Part shown: positions 27,288 through 36,013 of the stretch, piece by piece
Layout of the letters: the number at the start of each line of letters is the position of its first letter
How positions within the stretch are numbered: position 1 is the first letter of the stretch
Origin: Deltaproteobacteria bacterium
GTDB lineage: Bacteria; Desulfobacterota; Binatia; UBA1149; SPBQ01
Reading direction: 5' to 3'
DNA: 64,000 bases
Assembly (NCBI GenBank): GCA_029262375.1
Contig: JAJCZM010000044.1
Span: 62,001-126,000 of the forward strand
Made by a program: the position numbers and the translations under genes
The notes under the pieces: model-generated
The model's input: only the letters and a program-made list of their open reading frames with translations
Told to the model about the DNA's origin: nothing
Databases searched by the model: none

Positions 27288-29522
27288 CTATGGGCAGCCG
27301 CCCACGCCCGGAGTGTACTGAACCAAAGGATTACTGTCACAGAAGGTCTTGGAACTCCCCTGGTTAATGATCCTTGCCGGTCCCGGCAATCCCGCGACGG
27401 TGTTGATGCCGCCGTTACTTGTGGGTGGAATGCAGAACGTCGCTGCACCGATCGGTTGCGATGGGTCGGCGACGCCCTGCGCCGTGACGGTATCGAGGAA
27501 GCAGGAACGCACCGTCGAGAGCACGCAGAAACCAGCGTCGATTCCGATCGTACCCGGTTCGCAATCCACGTTGTTGTTGCAGGCGATGAAGCCGGCACCA
27601 GAGGCACGCAGCACGCCATCGCAGAACTTGTCGGATGGCCCCAGATCGCACTCTCCCTGGTTGCCGCCGAGATCAAGGCAGCCTGCGCCCGAGTTGGAGC
27701 ACTGATTGGGCAGCGGCGCACCGTTCCCGTTCGTAACGCAATCGCCGAGCGAGAGCGCCGCACAATCTCCATTGGTGACACACGCTGTGGCCTTCGTCGG
27801 ATCGCCTGAGCAGATACCGCAGTGGCACTCGTACTCAACGAACGGCGGGAAGCCACACACCAGCCCGACGCTGATGGTGTCGGCGGTGCCGGTTGTTTGC
27901 GTAATGTCGATTTTCAAGCCGGTGCCCGAGACGTTTTTGCCCGAATCAGGGAAGCAGTCGAGGCTGTGGCCGTCGCCGCCCGGTGCGGGGAACGTCAGGT
28001 TGACCGCACCTGCATCGCAGGTCTCGCCATTGTTATTACCCTGCACACAGGTTCCGTCACGCACTCCGTCTTGCGGCGTAATGTCGCCCGTACAGTACGG
28101 GCATGGCGTAATCAGGTTGATCCCCAGGAATACCTGAGCACGCAGATTGGTACTGATCTTTCCGAGACCCGTATCGACGTTCGCCGTGCCGCTGACATCG
28201 GCAGAGAATCGGTTAAGTGCGCATGCCGGCGTGTTGCCCGCCGACAGCGGCAGCGGAGGTCCGAAGTAGCAGTTGCAGGTCGCACCGCCGCAGTCGTCGG
28301 CGTCGGGCTGGAAGGGCTCGTCGCAGATGGTCCGGTTGTCGCCATCGCAACGGCAGATATCCGTGGAAGGATCGAGTCCCAGCACCGTGCACTGACCACA
28401 AACCGGTGCGGGCCCAGGACATAGCAGATTCGCGCGGGTCACTACGTTGTTGTTCACGTCTGAGTTGTGCGAGATGCCGGTCCAGCCGGTGTCAAGACGC
28501 GTAGTCGTCACGCAGCTACCCAGGGTCGGATTGCAAGTCCCCACAGTGCAGTCGACGTTCGTGGTGCAGGTTTCCTCGGTGACTGCAGCGAGGACCGCGA
28601 GTTCTCCGATGCTCGGGCATTGCGGATCCTGAACGCCGCCGCCGCCCATCGTCGTAGTCGTGGTAGATCCCGTCGGCATCGACGTGGTAGTGGTCGTGGG
28701 GCCGCCGCCCGGCATAAGATTGTAGTAGCTCTGGAACATCGACTCGCCTGCGTTGTCGCTGGAGTTAAAGACACAGAGCTTCAGGAAGTTGAGCGATATA
28801 TCGGTGCAAGATTGCACGTTCGATAGGTTCGCTGAACCGCAGTCTTTACCGATCTTCGTTTCGCCCTTCTGGACGACTTTCGCGATCTTACCTCGCAGGT
28901 CGCTCCCGCCGCACAGGATAGTATCCGTGGCCCCAAGTTCCTCTTCATCGTTCTGGCAGCGTGTACGCTCTTTCAAAACGGTCTTGAGATGTTTGCCGTA
29001 CTGCTTGCCGATCGTGCCGTGACACTTGCGGTCGGCTGCGTCTGCGAACGGCGTAAGAGGAGAGCCTTGCTCGTTTCCACTCAGCGAAGCCGCAGTGCCT
29101 TCTACGACACACTGGATACAGGTCGCGACGTCGGTAAAGTCGCCGATGGAGGGTACCGTGGCGCCACAGGGCGATGGGCAGCCGGTATACAGGAGGTCGC
29201 TCGGGGTGAGTCCCGCGCACGCTGCAGCCGCCTGATCGACGAGCTTACCCGCGGCTTTGTCGATCTTCCCCTTCGGGTCCGCGTCGACTTTGTCGTTGCA
29301 GTCGACCGATGGCGACAAGGCGCCGGTTGCACGCTTCTTGTGACAGGAGGTGAAGGTTTTCGAAGCAGTGGTCGCGAGCTTGAGTCCGTTCTTCGAGAGC
29401 GATTCACGACACGACAACTCAGCCGGGCTGAATTGAGCTTGCGCAATGCCTGCGTGAGCGAGGAATAAAAATGCGCCGCAGAATAATACTGCGGCTCGAG
29501 CAACCTTCACCGATCGGGCCAT
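27288..29522 (-). CDS. Large secreted Cys-rich protein with Thr-rich hinge, function unknown
   Basis: A 744-residue exported protein that I cannot assign to a named family. The signal peptide is MARSVKVARAAVLFCGAFLF, cleaved near AQAQF. The first part (about 25-260) is helical with spaced Cys (SCRESL, TSCHKKRATG, DVATCIQC). A low-complexity hinge rich in Thr and Ser (GGGPTTTTTSMPTGSTTTTT) separates it from a Cys-dense part with about 38 of the protein's 50 or so Cys, in repeats such as ETCTTNVDCTVGTC, ACVTNGDCAALSLGDC and IACNNNVDCEPGT. These look like disulfide-stabilised extracellular modules. CxxCH is absent, so it is no cytochrome. ATG 29522 has GGAGG nine bases upstream. It may be a surface or adhesion protein; that is inference. 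Confidence 0.75.
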   Translation of the reverse strand: MARSVKVARAAVLFCGAFLFLAHAGIAQAQFSPAELSCRESLSKNGLKLATTASKTFTSCHKKRATGALSPSVDCNDKVDADPKGKIDKAAGKLVDQAAAACAGLTPSDLLYTGCPSPCGATVPSIGDFTDVATCIQCVVEGTAASLSGNEQGSPLTPFADAADRKCHGTIGKQYGKHLKTVLKERTRCQNDEEELGATDTILCGGSDLRGKIAKVVQKGETKIGKDCGSANLSNVQSCTDISLNFLKLCVFNSSDNAGESMFQSYYNLMPGGGPTTTTTSMPTGSTTTTTMGGGGVQDPQCPSIGELAVLAAVTEETCTTNVDCTVGTCNPTLGSCVTTTRLDTGWTGISHNSDVNNNVVTRANLLCPGPAPVCGQCTVLGLDPSTDICRCDGDNRTICDEPFQPDADDCGGATCNCYFGPPLPLSAGNTPACALNRFSADVSGTANVDTGLGKISTNLRAQVFLGINLITPCPYCTGDITPQDGVRDGTCVQGNNNGETCDAGAVNLTFPAPGGDGHSLDCFPDSGKNVSGTGLKIDITQTTGTADTISVGLVCGFPPFVEYECHCGICSGDPTKATACVTNGDCAALSLGDCVTNGNGAPLPNQCSNSGAGCLDLGGNQGECDLGPSDKFCDGVLRASGAGFIACNNNVDCEPGTIGIDAGFCVLSTVRSCFLDTVTAQGVADPSQPIGAATFCIPPTSNGGINTVAGLPGPARIINQGSSKTFCDSNPLVQYTPGVGGCP

Positions 29523-29729
29523 GCCGTCGTGCCTCCGTGTCGTACCCCTCAATAGAATCCCCCTGGTCCGGGGGGCAGACTGGGGTCCAAAACCACCCTA
29601 TTGTGGGGTGGGTGGCAGGAGTTTGGCAAGGGCTCTTCTGCAGCAAGTGCAGCTCAACTCGGCAGTTTAGCGGTCATGGCGGCGTGCCCCGGTCGCTGGT
29701 ATGAGAGACTGCGCTCGGCGCCCGCGACC
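29523..29729. other. Divergent intergenic region between secreted protein and TusA-like gene
   Basis: About 207 bases holding the upstream regions of two divergent genes. It has C- and G-runs (CCCCCTGGTCCGGGGGG near 29562) that can form a short hairpin, and a second repeat around CCACCCTATTGTGGGGTGG (29593-29611). No clear promoter boxes were found. Confidence 0.4.
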
Positions 29730-29966
29730 ATGGACCTAGAGAATCCGACAGAAGAAGTTTTGGATCTACGCGGCGTAGCGTGCCCTCTGAACTGGGCCAG
29801 AGCGAAGGCACGGCTCGAGGAGATGGACAGAGGTGCCCGTCTGGTGCTCCTCGCCGACGATCCACGCGCGCAACGCGACATCCCCGGAGCCGCCGAAGCG
29901 GAAGGCTGGGCCGTACTTGGCGTAACCAGCGTGGGCGGCGCGACCCGTATCGAAATCGAGCGCTGA
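29730..29966 (+). CDS. TusA/SirA-like sulfur carrier family protein
   Basis: A 78-residue protein with the TusA fold. It reads VLDLRGVACPLNWARAKARL, where the Cys-Pro pair carries the conserved persulfide-forming Cys, then LADDPRAQRDIPGAAEAEGW, matching the family DDPxxxxDIP motif. TusA proteins relay sulfur to thiolated tRNA, molybdopterin or other targets. ATG 29730 is taken as start because the conserved domain begins ten residues later; the frame runs further upstream without homology. It stands alone between two leftward genes. Specific role is not evident. Confidence 0.85.
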   Translation: MDLENPTEEVLDLRGVACPLNWARAKARLEEMDRGARLVLLADDPRAQRDIPGAAEAEGWAVLGVTSVGGATRIEIER

Positions 29967-30006
29967 GCGGCGCCCGTCCGCCGGGTGTGACGTGGGCCAC
30001 ATAAAG

Positions 30007-30030
30007 AAAGGGCCCCCGAAGGGGCCCTTT
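30007..30030 (-). terminator. Rho-independent terminator of the porin gene
   Basis: AAAGGGCCCC (30007-30016) pairs perfectly with GGGGCCCTTT (30021-30030) around a CGAA loop. On the - strand it lies 43 bases after the porin stop and continues into a U-rich TTTCTTTAT. It also lies 40 bases after the TusA-like stop on +, where the tail is less U-rich. Confidence 0.82.
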
Positions 30031-30072
30031 CCAAATCCACGACGCTGGTTGCGCCGCAATTCCTTGTTGCTT

Positions 30073-31140
30073 TTAGTCCGCTTCCGGGTGCCAAACGAGC
30101 TGGGCCTGGACGAGATCCAGGTCGTCGCTGACACCTCCGACGCTATCGTCACCGAAGATCGGATCATCGGCAGAGTCGTGTCGATACTCGACGCGGAAAT
30201 CGACACCGTCGGTCACCGGCACCGAACCCGTCACACTGACACTCCAGACTTTCGTATCCATCGGGGTTACGATGCCTTCGTCATCAGTGAAGTCGAGGCG
30301 GATATCAACGCCGACCGGGCCGGCGTCCGTTCCGACATAGCCGGCAACGTTCCAGAGCTGCATGTCGCTTCCGACCGACGGATCGTCGTTGCGCAGGGTA
30401 CCTTCGAGGGCCCAACGGATGCCCGTGTCGCCCGCAGCGACATCGCCGGACAAGATCGTGTTCACCAGGTAGCGGTCCACCGCGTCATTATCTTCAGTGA
30501 AGATACCAGACACGTAGATGCTCAGCTCATCGCTGATGCCGACACCCATCGAACCGATGATGCCCTTCTCGTCGTCGGGATCATTGGAACCGGCCGGCTG
30601 GTCCCCAACGGTGAAGCCGTTGACGACACCGATCATGAGATCGACGACGTCAGCGCTGCCGCTGATGGTCAAACCGTCGTGGTTGATAGGCTGTGCCTGC
30701 CAGCCGCGCGACCGGCTAATCTGAGCATTGCCCCAGGGCTCGAGTACTTCGTACCCGATTGGTGTAGCGAAACGACCGGCCATCGCGCCGATGCCGTCGA
30801 AGTCGTACGTGATGTAGGCGGTCTGCAATGCCACGTCGCCGTCCCTCGAGTCGCCGGCCAGAGCCGCGAGATCGCCGAAGTCCAACGATGCGGCGTAACC
30901 CACCGCTCCACGCTGACCGCTGATTCCGAGCTGTACGAGATCGATGTTGAACGACTCGTCCTGCTCCATGCTGCTGTAATAGAGCGCGTTCTGAGAGCTC
31001 CCAGAAGGCTCGTTAATGTCAAATCCAATAGATGTTGATGCCCCGAAAGAGAAGTTCGGGCCATCATCGTCTGCTAGGGCAGTGCCTGCCGCACCCGCCA
31101 GGAAAACCCCAGCTACGATTAGTCCAACCAGTTTCCGCAT
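30073..31140 (-). CDS. Outer-membrane beta-barrel porin (BBP2/OmpL-like)
   Basis: Exported beta-barrel of 355 residues. The signal peptide MRKLVGLIVAGVFLAGAAGT is cleaved near TALA-DDDG. The mature part is a run of alternating amphipathic strands with acidic loops (SFGASTSIGFDINEPSGSSQ, AYITYDFDGIGAMAGRFATP, FRVEYRHDSADDPIFGDDSV) and ends AQLVWHPEAD. The GRFATPIGYE and ISRS features fit the putative beta-barrel porin-2 family. It probably allows passive diffusion of small solutes; selectivity is unknown. It has its own terminator and a long upstream region, so it is probably a strongly expressed single gene. Confidence 0.85.
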   Translation of the reverse strand: MRKLVGLIVAGVFLAGAAGTALADDDGPNFSFGASTSIGFDINEPSGSSQNALYYSSMEQDESFNIDLVQLGISGQRGAVGYAASLDFGDLAALAGDSRDGDVALQTAYITYDFDGIGAMAGRFATPIGYEVLEPWGNAQISRSRGWQAQPINHDGLTISGSADVVDLMIGVVNGFTVGDQPAGSNDPDDEKGIIGSMGVGISDELSIYVSGIFTEDNDAVDRYLVNTILSGDVAAGDTGIRWALEGTLRNDDPSVGSDMQLWNVAGYVGTDAGPVGVDIRLDFTDDEGIVTPMDTKVWSVSVTGSVPVTDGVDFRVEYRHDSADDPIFGDDSVGGVSDDLDLVQAQLVWHPEAD

Positions 31141-31415
31141 TCCTTCCTCCTTTTAGTGGAAGGGGTCGCTACGACCCTCTTCCTCACCGCCGCCTGGCTC
31201 GGCCGTCACCTTTTCTTGGGAATTCCGCTTTGGAATCCCCAAACCCCTCGACTGGGGTACCGAATCAAGGTGCCGACCAGGGTGGCGGATGTCAAGTTAC
31301 CCACTAAGTATTTAGCGGCATCAAACAATGACACGGTGCAGCACCCAGAATGAAAGCGCAAATGCGCGCGGCTCACTTCAGCACCACCCCTGACAGCCCC
31401 GCTAGCGCCGCCTGG
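31141..31415 (-). other. Upstream region of the porin gene with two short hairpins
   Basis: About 275 bases without a gene. Two inverted repeats stand out: TTGGG-A-ATTCC paired with GGAAT-CCCCAA (31216-31242) and ACCCC/GGGGT (31243-31258). An AAAGGAGGAAGG-type ribosome site lies directly before the porin start on the - strand. The hairpins could be leader structures of the porin mRNA or a weak terminator for the small gene at 31416. Confidence 0.45.
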
Positions 31416-31694
31416 CTAGTCTTTGCGACGGAGCAGCCCACCGATCCCGAGGCAGATGCTGCCGAGGACCAGGCCGATCGGAGCCGACGAGGCGCTGGCG
31501 CCGAGTAGCAGCATATGGCGCGGCTCCGCCATCTTGAACTCGGTCTGGAACAAAACGTTGTTCGGGTATTTCTCCAACCCGCGCACTGCCTTGAAGTACG
31601 CCTCGTCGTTGGACGCGGACTGATAGGCAAGGAAGCTGCCGGCAATCCCGAGCACGATCAGCACCGTTCCAAGGCATCTCATGTATACAGCCAT
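31416..31694 (-). CDS. Small membrane protein of unknown function
   Basis: A 92-residue protein with two hydrophobic segments (about 7-24, GTVLIVLGIAGSFLAYQSA, and 63-86, LLGASASSAPIGLVLGSICL) joined by a polar stretch containing YFKAVRGLEKYPNNVLFQTE; the C-terminus is basic (LLRRKD), so both ends are probably cytoplasmic. I do not recognise a family. ATG 31694 has a good GGAGAGGG site just upstream, which argues for a real gene. That site belongs to a threefold 10-base tandem repeat. The gene ends 276 bases before the porin start. Confidence 0.6.
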   Translation of the reverse strand: MAVYMRCLGTVLIVLGIAGSFLAYQSASNDEAYFKAVRGLEKYPNNVLFQTEFKMAEPRHMLLLGASASSAPIGLVLGSICLGIGGLLRRKD

Positions 31695-31700
31695 AGATTC

Positions 31701-31730
31701 CCTCTCCTGCGCTCTCCTGCGCTCTCCTAC
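31701..31730. repeat. Three tandem copies of a 10-base unit containing the ribosome site
   Basis: The + strand reads CTCTCCTGCG-like units three times in a row (31701-31730), the last with one change. On the - strand this is three repeats of GCAGGAGAGC, each holding AGGAG, directly before the start of the 92-residue membrane protein. Confidence 0.85.
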
Positions 31731-31745
31731 GGACGATACGCGCCG

Positions 31746-32789
31746 TCAGAGGTCCCGCCAGAACACGCGAGGGCGTTTGCCCGCTCGCGTCCTGCCTCGC
31801 CATTTGCTCGACGGCGCTCGCGAGGACGGCACTTCCTCAAACCCCGCGCGTGAGAAGAAGTCGGCCGCACGCTCATTGCTCGTACAGGCGAAAACCGCAC
31901 GCAGGCCCTCGTTGCGGCCGACGGCTAACAATTCATCGACGATACGCAGGCCCACCCCTTCACCCTGAAACTTGGTGATTGTGTACAGGCCTACGATTTC
32001 GCCCAACCGGTTGCGTCGATAGCGATGTGTCTCGAGTGCAGCGATCCCCGAAAGCCGACCTCCTTCGAACCACGCACCGAACCCAGCCAGCAGGAGTCTC
32101 GCTCTCTCCGGCGCGGTGCGAGGAAGCAGGAACCCTTCACGTTCTCCGCGCGCGAGCAGCGTCAGCGCTTCGTCGAAATCGTCGGCCATCAGCCGCGCGA
32201 CCTGACAGTAGTCGTCGGCCGTGATCAGCGTACCCGCTCCTTCGTAGGTAAATAATTCCTCGGCGAGGCCGGGTGCGTCCGTGAGATTGACGGACCCCAC
32301 GCCGTCCTTCACCGCAGCGACCAGCCTGCTGACCTCCCCTTTCGTCCAGGGAGCAAGCCGACCTGCATCGCGCAACAATCGACTCACGCTCGCCGCGTTC
32401 AGGAACGAACGCTGCCCATCGCGACTCAGAATCCCGCCCCTCGGATCGACGACCACGAGCTTGCGGACACGAAGATCCAGCGCGAGAGAAACGGATGCCG
32501 AAAGGCCGGCCACCCGAGTACGCGCGCCGCCGCGTTCGGCGAGCGCAACACCACGCTCGACCATCGCTTGTCCGAGCGCCGCAAGCCGCTCATGGCGTCC
32601 GCGCGCTCCGCCGACGGCGATCGCGCCGCTCCCCAGATTCTCGCCGCAAACGAGTAAGTGTGTGCTGTTCTCGCGCAGTTCGGTGACGACGTCGCGAACA
32701 TCGGCCAATCGATAGTCCGAAGAGAGATGCAGAAGAATCGCCCGGTGGCGAAACGAGCGCAGGTAAAACTGTTTCTCGGTGGGGTTCAA
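31746..32789 (-). CDS. argA: N-acetylglutamate synthase-like protein (shortened amino-acid-kinase domain plus GNAT)
   Basis: Probable first enzyme of arginine synthesis, transferring acetyl from acetyl-CoA to glutamate. 347 residues against about 440 in E. coli ArgA. The N-terminal part (about 1-210) follows the amino-acid kinase-like half in reduced form: LLVCGENLGSGAI, VVDPRGGILSRDGQRSFLN, VSRLVAAVKDGVGSVNLTDA and ELFTYEGAGTLIT. The GNAT domain (about 215-347) has LYTITKFQGEGVGLRIVDEL for acetyl-CoA binding and ADFFSRAGFEEV, and ends in a basic tail. The kinase half lacks most nucleotide-binding motifs and is usually the arginine sensor. The only start is TTG 32789, which is unsure. A stand-alone acetyltransferase for another substrate remains possible. 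Confidence 0.78.
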   Translation of the reverse strand: MNPTEKQFYLRSFRHRAILLHLSSDYRLADVRDVVTELRENSTHLLVCGENLGSGAIAVGGARGRHERLAALGQAMVERGVALAERGGARTRVAGLSASVSLALDLRVRKLVVVDPRGGILSRDGQRSFLNAASVSRLLRDAGRLAPWTKGEVSRLVAAVKDGVGSVNLTDAPGLAEELFTYEGAGTLITADDYCQVARLMADDFDEALTLLARGEREGFLLPRTAPERARLLLAGFGAWFEGGRLSGIAALETHRYRRNRLGEIVGLYTITKFQGEGVGLRIVDELLAVGRNEGLRAVFACTSNERAADFFSRAGFEEVPSSRAPSSKWRGRTRAGKRPRVFWRDL

Positions 32790-32888
32790 TGCGTGCGACC
32801 AGAGCTATCGGCAGGTCTACGCATCGGCGTAGCGACATGCAAGCCGGCCACCTTGCATGGTAGAAGGACGGCCCCTACAAACGAGCGC

Positions 32889-34598
32889 ATGTTGGAGCGC
32901 GCGCGAATATTCGCCCCGTTAGGCCTGGTTCTGCTTCTCGTGGGTTCCGTGCGCGCGGACGACGACACGCGCACTACTCGCGCGAAGCTCGTTGCCGGTT
33001 CCGCCGGCGCCGTTGCAGCCGAGCACGGCCTCGCCTCTGCGGCAGCCGTGGAGATTCTTCGCAGTGGCGGAAACGCTGTCGACGCAGCAGTTGCGGCGTC
33101 GCTCGCAGGCTCGGTCGTCAATCCGGCCTCCGCCGGCCTCGGCGGAGGCGGCTTCATGGTCATCTACCTCGCCGAGGAAGGCCGAGCGCACGCGCTCGAC
33201 TACAGAGAGTCCGCACCAGCCGCCGCCCATCGTGACATGTACCTGAGCAACGGTGTCGTCGACTCCGACGCCAGCAAGCGTGGAGGTCGTGCCATTGCCG
33301 TTCCTGGAGAACCAGCGGGCCTCGAACTCGCCCTCGCCCGATTCGGCACGCTGACGACCGCCCAGGTCGCCGCACCCGCTCTTCGATTGGCGAGTGACGG
33401 ATTCACCGTCGAGCAACATCTCGCGCGTGGCTTAGCTAAGCACAAGGAAGCGCTTGCAGCCGACCCCACTCTGTCCGCGGAGTTCCTACGCGCGAGCGGT
33501 GAGCCCTACGCGGCCGGCGAGCTACTGAAGAGACCCGCACTCGCTGCGACCCTCACTGCGTTCGCAAAGTTCGGAGCAAAGCCGTTCTACACGGGCGAGA
33601 TCGCAGCCAAGATCGTCGAAGCCTCGACACGTGCCGGCGGTGTGCTGAGCGCCAAGGACCTGTTGCGTTATCGCGTCATACAGCGCCAACCGGTCATCAC
33701 TTCATTTAGAGACACGCAGATCCTGGGAATGCCGCCTCCGAGCTCGGGCGGCGGAATCATCGCCGAGGTGCTCGGAATCATCGAACGCGATCACCTCGAA
33801 GCACTCGACCACAACTCGGTCACGTACATGCATCTCCTCGCCGAATCCTTCAAAGCGGCATTCGCCGACCGCGCTCGGTACTACGGCGATCCTGACTTCG
33901 TGAGTGTGAATCTCGACGCACTCAACGCGCCCAGGCGTCTTGAAGGCATCCGGCGGGGCCTGTCACCGGCAAGCGCAGCGCTGCCCGAAAAGTACGGACG
34001 TATCGTAGTGTCCGACGACGCCGGTACGGCGCACATCGCCGTAATCGATTCGTTAGGCAATGCGGTCTCGTGCACTACCAGCATCAATACCTCGTTCGGC
34101 GCAAAGGTCGGTGCGGCTGGGTTCCCACTGAACAACACCATGGATGACTTCAGTCTCCGGCCCGGCGTGGCGAACGTGTACGGATTGGTCGGCAGCGAGG
34201 CCAACAGTATTGCGGCCGGCAAGCGACCGCTGTCGAGCATGTCGCCCACGATCGTGCTCGCCGATGGCAAACCGCGCTTGGCCGTCGGCGCATCGGGCGG
34301 CCCACTGATCATTACAGCGACGCTGCAGACGCTGCTCAACACACTCGTGTTTTCGATGGATGCAGGCGAAGCCATATCTGCCTCGCGCATTCATCATCAG
34401 TGGCTGCCCAATCGACTCGTTACAGAAAAGAACTTTCCCGAGTTGCGTGCTGCAGGTCTACGCCGACGCGGACACGACGTCGTCGCGTATCCGTTTGCCG
34501 CCGCCGTTCAGGCTGTAGAATCCGTCGAAGTGAACGGGACGCGGGTGACTCGCGCAGCCTCTGACGCGCGCAAGGGTGGCCTTGCTGCGGCGCAATAG
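32889..34598 (+). CDS. ggt: Gamma-glutamyltransferase (glutathione hydrolase)
   Basis: Periplasmic N-terminal nucleophile hydrolase of 569 residues that cleaves the gamma-glutamyl bond of glutathione. A signal peptide (FAPLGLVLLLVGSVRA) is followed by the large subunit with HGLASAAAVEILRSGGNAVD and PASAGLGGGGFMVIYL. Autocleavage should occur before the Thr in SDDAGTAHIAVIDSLGNAVS, which becomes the catalytic N-terminal residue of the small subunit. Substrate-binding signatures FPLNNTMDDFS and KRPLSSMSPTIVL follow. ATG 32889 is chosen because the signal peptide starts there; the open frame upstream runs through the divergent gene. Characterised relatives mature to two subunits of about 40 and 20 kDa. 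Confidence 0.96.
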   Translation: MLERARIFAPLGLVLLLVGSVRADDDTRTTRAKLVAGSAGAVAAEHGLASAAAVEILRSGGNAVDAAVAASLAGSVVNPASAGLGGGGFMVIYLAEEGRAHALDYRESAPAAAHRDMYLSNGVVDSDASKRGGRAIAVPGEPAGLELALARFGTLTTAQVAAPALRLASDGFTVEQHLARGLAKHKEALAADPTLSAEFLRASGEPYAAGELLKRPALAATLTAFAKFGAKPFYTGEIAAKIVEASTRAGGVLSAKDLLRYRVIQRQPVITSFRDTQILGMPPPSSGGGIIAEVLGIIERDHLEALDHNSVTYMHLLAESFKAAFADRARYYGDPDFVSVNLDALNAPRRLEGIRRGLSPASAALPEKYGRIVVSDDAGTAHIAVIDSLGNAVSCTTSINTSFGAKVGAAGFPLNNTMDDFSLRPGVANVYGLVGSEANSIAAGKRPLSSMSPTIVLADGKPRLAVGASGGPLIITATLQTLLNTLVFSMDAGEAISASRIHHQWLPNRLVTEKNFPELRAAGLRRRGHDVVAYPFAAAVQAVESVEVNGTRVTRAASDARKGGLAAAQ

Positions 34599-34625
34599 TC
34601 TCGTCTCGCGGGGGGCGGGCAATTA

Positions 34626-34710
34626 GAACGGCCGCTCACGGCCTACCAACGAACGGCCGCTCACGGCCTACGAACCACCGCTGCTCACAGGCTACGAACC
34701 GCCTATCAAC
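34626..34710. repeat. Tandem repeat of a 25-base unit between ggt and purA
   Basis: Two near-identical 25-base units (34626-34650 and 34651-34675; core GAACGGCCGCTCACGGCCTA), a diverged third (34676-34699) and a partial fourth reaching the purA stop codon. Each core is itself an imperfect inverted repeat (GGCCGctcaCGGCC), so the transcript could form several small hairpins. The block lies where ggt and purA converge. Confidence 0.85.
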
Positions 34711-36010
34711 CGAAGGGCGGGATCAACGACAACGTCTGATCTCGCGCCGGACCGAACGAGAGGATGCCGATCGGCACCCCGACAAGCGCTTCGATACGGG
34801 CGATATAGGACCGGGCGTTGTCCGGAAGGTCATCCACGCTACTGATGCTGGTGAGATCTTCACTCCAGCCGGGGTGAGTTTCGTAGACCGGCTCGAGTCG
34901 CTCGACCATATCGGCAAGCGCCGGTGGCTCGTCAAGATACTTCCCATCGAGCTCGTACCCGGTGCATATCTGTAAATCGCCAAGGCCCGACAGGACATCG
35001 AGTTTGGTTAGCGCGATCGAGGTCACTCCGGAGATGCGCGTGGATTTGCGCAACACTCCGATGTCGAGCCAACCACAACGCCGCGGACGGCCCGTGGTTG
35101 CCCCAAACTCGCTTCCCTCGGATCGCAGTCGCTCGCCGAGCTCACCGAACTGTTCGGTGGGGAACGGACCGCTGCCGACACGTGTCGTATAGGACTTCGA
35201 TATCCCGACCACGTGGCCAACCTTGTTCGCCGGCACACCGCAACCCGACGTTACAGCACCGGCATTCGTGTTCGAGGATGTCACGAACGGATAGGTCCCG
35301 TGATCGACATCGAGCATCACGCCCTGAGCGCCCTCGAACAAAACCTTGGACCCCGCCGTGAGCGCATCGCAGAGATAGCGGGATGTATCGACGATGTGCG
35401 GTTGCAGCCGTTTGCCGGCCACCACCAGATCACCGACCATCGAGTCGTAGTCCAGCCCCTCGCCACCGAGCATCTCACGCAGGTACGCGTTCTTCTCAGC
35501 AAGAATCTCCTGCAGTCGCGCCCGAAAATGCGACTCGTCAAGCAGATCGATCATGCGTAGACCGATGCGCGCAGCCTTGTCTTCGTAGGCCGGACCGATA
35601 CCACGGCCGGTCGTCCCGATCTTTCCTTTACCGCGTCTACGCTCACGCGCGAGGTCGATGGCTTTGTGGTACGGCAGGATCAGGTGCGACTCTTGGCTGA
35701 CCAGTAGTTGGCCGGCCTCGAGCATGTGACCGGCTTCGCGCAGCGCATCTACCTCCGCGACGAGCGCGGCCGGATCGACGACAACACCGCCGCCGATCAC
35801 ACACGTAGTGCCACGGTGCAGCGCGCCGGACGGCACGAGGTGCAACACGGTCTGCACACCGTCAACGACCAGCGTGTGACCCGCGTTGTTGCCGCCCTGG
35901 AACCGCGCAACGATGTCGGCCTCCGCCGACAACATGTCTACGATCTTGCCCTTGCCTTCGTCGCCCCACTGTAGGCCGACGACTACAACACTGCTGGCCT
36001 CGCTGGCCAT
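34706..36010 (-). CDS. purA: Adenylosuccinate synthetase
   Basis: Catalyses GTP-dependent condensation of IMP with aspartate, the first committed step to AMP. 434 residues, full length. The N-terminal QWGDEGKGKIVDMLS holds the catalytic Asp and P-loop-like Gly residues; GGNNAGHTLV with the catalytic His, GTTGRGIGPAYEDK, EGAQGVMLDVDHGTYPFVTS and TTGRPRRCGWLD are the standard signatures. It starts at ATG 36010, four bases after the serA stop, so it is probably the last gene of an aminotransferase-serA-purA unit. Confidence 0.97.
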   Translation of the reverse strand: MASEASSVVVVGLQWGDEGKGKIVDMLSAEADIVARFQGGNNAGHTLVVDGVQTVLHLVPSGALHRGTTCVIGGGVVVDPAALVAEVDALREAGHMLEAGQLLVSQESHLILPYHKAIDLARERRRGKGKIGTTGRGIGPAYEDKAARIGLRMIDLLDESHFRARLQEILAEKNAYLREMLGGEGLDYDSMVGDLVVAGKRLQPHIVDTSRYLCDALTAGSKVLFEGAQGVMLDVDHGTYPFVTSSNTNAGAVTSGCGVPANKVGHVVGISKSYTTRVGSGPFPTEQFGELGERLRSEGSEFGATTGRPRRCGWLDIGVLRKSTRISGVTSIALTKLDVLSGLGDLQICTGYELDGKYLDEPPALADMVERLEPVYETHPGWSEDLTSISSVDDLPDNARSYIARIEALVGVPIGILSFGPARDQTLSLIPPFG

Positions 36011-36013
36011 AAC

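Noticed and set aside
29992..31038. 348-codon open frame on + over the porin
   Set aside because: Antisense of the porin; begins within the terminator and has no signal peptide or motif.
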